From contig JAJYAS010000121.1 in NCBI GenBank assembly GCA_021779415.1, positions 1 to 8,303 of the forward strand: a DNA stretch of 8,303 nt, written 5' to 3'. Position numbers and translations under genes: made by a program. The DNA comes from Bacillota bacterium (GTDB lineage Bacteria > Bacillota_B > Desulfitobacteriia > Desulfitobacteriales > Desulfitobacteriaceae). The notes beneath the pieces are model-generated. The model was not told the DNA's origin. It did no database searches and saw only the letters and a list, made by a program, of their open reading frames with translations. Each line of letters opens with the position of its first letter. Position 1 is the first letter of the stretch. Positions 6,641-8,303 of the stretch are shown here, one piece after another.

Positions 6641-7477
6641 TCAAATACTCTTCCGAAATATTAGCATGCGCACTCGCTCTATGAAACCCATTCTTTGGGG
6701 AGGAGTTGGTTTTCTCCCATAGACAAGGCCAAATCCAAAATAACTCTGGTATCTCTTCATGAACGCAGCATTTTTTTGCAGTCGAGGCACTAAGCCAGGT
6801 TGTCTAGAGACTTTTTCCGTAAGACCCCTGATCAGAAGCCAATCCTTTTTGAGTTCATTTATAATTATATTTCCTCTATTTCTGAAAGGTTGAGCATTTT
6901 TGATGTCAACATCCTGAAATCCCGCTTGTGTTAAGGCATCGAGCCATTCTTGAAAAGGCAATGGATTCGTGCCAGAACCAAAACATTCCTCCAACTGTTT
7001 TCTAAGATTAGCGGGCAGATCTCTGAGCAGAGCCATTTCTAGGTCTGCAATTCTACCCTCGGGCTTTAGCACACGAAAGAACTCTCTGTATACTTTAACT
7101 TTATCTAAAAATACCGTTACAGATTCAGCGATTACTAAATCAAAGCTGTCTTTGGCGAAGGGAAGAGCATACACATCGGCTACCCTAAACTCCACTAGAT
7201 GAGAAACTCCCTCTTTTTCCGCCCTTAAGATTGCTTTTTCTACCATTTGCGGATTAATATCGATTCCCATGATTTTGCAGCCCATCATCTTGGCCAAATG
7301 ACAAGCGGTAAGACCGCTACCACAACCAGCGTCAAGAACATACTCTTCGGGTCTTACTCGTATGACATCCAAGTTCTGTTTGGTAGCAGGGAACCCCCCT
7401 GGATGCGAACTACCTATGCCCAGCCAAGCCAGCAGTTCAAAATAGTTCATATCTTCAACTCTTTTGTATTCCTCCAT
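6641..7477 (-). CDS. Class I SAM-dependent methyltransferase
   Basis: A 278-residue cytoplasmic methyltransferase; the substrate is unknown. The Rossmann-type core has motif I VLDAGCGSGL (47-56), the acidic end of strand 2 in GIDINPQMV (about 72-80), ADVYALPF for motif II and SFDLVIAESVTVF, then FRVLKPEGRIAD for the post-motif segment. The order matches the methyltransferase type 11/25 folds used on many small molecules. The last 110 residues form an extra region, containing FGFGLVYGRKP and ending with a basic IFRKSI, that I do not recognise. The frame can be extended to a GTG at 7498, but no ribosome site precedes it, whereas GGAGG lies 9 bases before the ATG at 7477. The spacing of 70 bases after the Nudix gene is compatible with cotranscription. 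No partner gene points to a substrate. Confidence 0.85.
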   Translation of the reverse strand: MEEYKRVEDMNYFELLAWLGIGSSHPGGFPATKQNLDVIRVRPEEYVLDAGCGSGLTACHLAKMMGCKIMGIDINPQMVEKAILRAEKEGVSHLVEFRVADVYALPFAKDSFDLVIAESVTVFLDKVKVYREFFRVLKPEGRIADLEMALLRDLPANLRKQLEECFGSGTNPLPFQEWLDALTQAGFQDVDIKNAQPFRNRGNIIINELKKDWLLIRGLTEKVSRQPGLVPRLQKNAAFMKRYQSYFGFGLVYGRKPTPPQRMGFIERVRMLIFRKSI

Positions 7478-7486
7478 ACCATTTAC

Positions 7487-7491
7487 CCTCC
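7487..7491 (-). promoter_or_regulatory. Methyltransferase ribosome binding site
   Basis: GGAGG within GAGGGAGGG on the minus strand lies 9 bases before the ATG at 7477. It lies inside the upstream GTG-started extension of the frame, which argues that the GTG at 7498 is not the real start. Confidence 0.6.
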
Positions 7492-7547
7492 CTCTCACGG
7501 GTTAATGGTATAATATTCCACATTCTCACTTGCTGACACTCTTTTAG

Positions 7548-8213
7548 TTATAAGCTCTTTATTCTTGCAATAACATCTTTTATTAATCTCGCGGTTATTC
7601 CCCAAATCGCAACTTCTGCAACTCTATATACATAAATATTACTCAGAATATTTCCCCACGGTCTAGTATATCGCTCCGGTAATCCTAATTCTTCCACTGG
7701 AAAAGTCACAACTTTTTCTCCATCTTCATTGATATATGAAGGCTGTACAACAATATTCACCCTATAAGTTTCTGGTTCAGTGTCCTCAAAATATGAAACT
7801 GGAATTGTAAAGACCTTTTCAACTTCATCCGTACTTATCCGCAAATCATCTAAGCTATCAACTTCAAGGATTCCTAAGAATGCATCTACAGTAGCCCCCA
7901 TGTTCGAGAAAACAGTATCAAGCGTGCCAATCATTCTTATCTTCTCTGAAGGAACTCCTAACTCTTCTGTCGTTTCTCTGAGGGCGGTCTCTCGAAAATC
8001 AGCGTCTTGACCAGGATCAAATTTACCACCGGGAAAGCAAATCTCTCCCGCCTGTCTTATCATGGCAGCTCTCTTTTGAAAGACAAAATGATATTCTTCG
8101 TTGATCAGCATAAGGAGCACTAATACTGCAGAATTAAAGTATTCTTCTTTGCCATTAATGCCAGGAACAACTGGCAACTTTTCTTTTAAGCTTTCGATAA
8201 TCCATTTGTCCAT
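7548..8213 (-). CDS. Nudix hydrolase, CoA pyrophosphatase-like
   Basis: A 221-residue hydrolase of the Nudix superfamily. The segment FQKRAAMIRQAGEICFPGGKFD is shown here as FQKRAAMIRQAGE and ICFPGGKFD; it resembles the region before the Nudix box that marks CoA pyrophosphatases (YeaB/NudL/NUDT7 group). Next comes TALRETTEELGV, carrying the REttEEL metal-binding glutamates at about 79-85. The spacing between FPGGK and RE does not fit the canonical G-x5-E-x7-RE exactly. Members cleave CoA and derivatives to phosphopantetheine and 3',5'-ADP, or other nucleoside diphosphates; the substrate here is not proven. Start choice: a GTG at 8219 and an ATG at 8213 both lie behind GAGAGGA, at 3 and 9 bases from the AGGA; ATG is preferred. 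The family runs to about 190-230 residues, so it is full length. It heads the minus-strand set with the methyltransferase. Confidence 0.86.
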   Translation of the reverse strand: MDKWIIESLKEKLPVVPGINGKEEYFNSAVLVLLMLINEEYHFVFQKRAAMIRQAGEICFPGGKFDPGQDADFRETALRETTEELGVPSEKIRMIGTLDTVFSNMGATVDAFLGILEVDSLDDLRISTDEVEKVFTIPVSYFEDTEPETYRVNIVVQPSYINEDGEKVVTFPVEELGLPERYTRPWGNILSNIYVYRVAEVAIWGITARLIKDVIARIKSL

Positions 8214-8303
8214 ACTCACTTATCCTCTCATATTCCTTATTACGACACATTGTATGCTTTCTGGTTACCAACCCAACCCACTTCTCCATCTTTTTTCCTA
8301 TAC
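8214..8303 (-). other. Upstream region of the Nudix gene, no gene seen
   Basis: This edge segment contains the ribosome site GAGAGGA and a possible weak promoter: TACAAT about 16 bases after TTGGGT on the minus strand. It is AT-rich with no coding pattern or hairpin with a U-tract. The segment is too short to tell whether another gene lies just outside the window. Confidence 0.3.

Noticed and set aside
1..8303. CRISPR array, tRNA/rRNA gene, insertion sequence or attachment site
   Set aside because: No regularly spaced repeats, tRNA-like folds, transposase motifs or flanking direct repeats were seen on either strand.

Overview
The window looks like chromosomal DNA from a low-to-moderate GC Firmicute, most likely an anaerobic or facultative Clostridia relative (a Desulfitobacterium/Desulfosporosinus-like host would fit, but this is inference from gene content only). 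The support is strong AGGAGG-type ribosome sites, a consensus sigma-A promoter, a mannitol PTS of the Bacillus/Clostridium gene order, and an oxygen-sensitive glycyl radical enzyme (GRE) with its activase.

Layout. 1-1686 (minus strand): the beginning of a mannitol operon. mtlA (PTS enzyme IICB) is read first, followed 11 bases later by the start of an MtlR/BglG-type regulator that runs off the left edge. 1687-1948: the mtl leader and promoter region, with possible operator dyads, and a bidirectional terminator. 1949-2485 (minus): a GNAT acetyltransferase resembling spermidine/spermine (diamine) N-acetyltransferases. 2486-2647: a divergent intergenic region with a near-perfect sigma-A promoter facing right and an inverted repeat sitting on its predicted start point. 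2648-5997 (plus): a two-gene operon, overlapping by 4 bases (ATGA), encoding an 801-residue GRE and its radical-SAM activating enzyme. 5998-6106: a strong hairpin between converging genes. 6107-8213 (minus): a DUF2007-like protein with a C-terminal membrane anchor, a class I SAM-dependent methyltransferase, and a Nudix hydrolase of the CoA-pyrophosphatase type; in transcription order these run Nudix, methyltransferase, DUF2007. The last 84 bases hold only the upstream region of the Nudix gene.

How the genes work together. MtlA imports and phosphorylates mannitol. The neighbouring regulator would control it, and the separate IIA (mtlF) and mannitol-1-phosphate dehydrogenase (mtlD) are expected beyond the left edge. 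The GRE/activase pair is self-contained: the activase uses SAM and [4Fe-4S] clusters to place a radical on Gly770 of the GRE, which then abstracts hydrogen from the substrate through Cys439. No transporter, microcompartment shell gene, small decarboxylase subunit or downstream enzyme lies beside it, so the substrate cannot be read from context. This orphan GRE, with an unusual Cys-Gly-Cys active-site motif and an apparent Glu where several GRE eliminases have His, is the most interesting element here. The remaining genes look like ordinary housekeeping or hypothetical genes.
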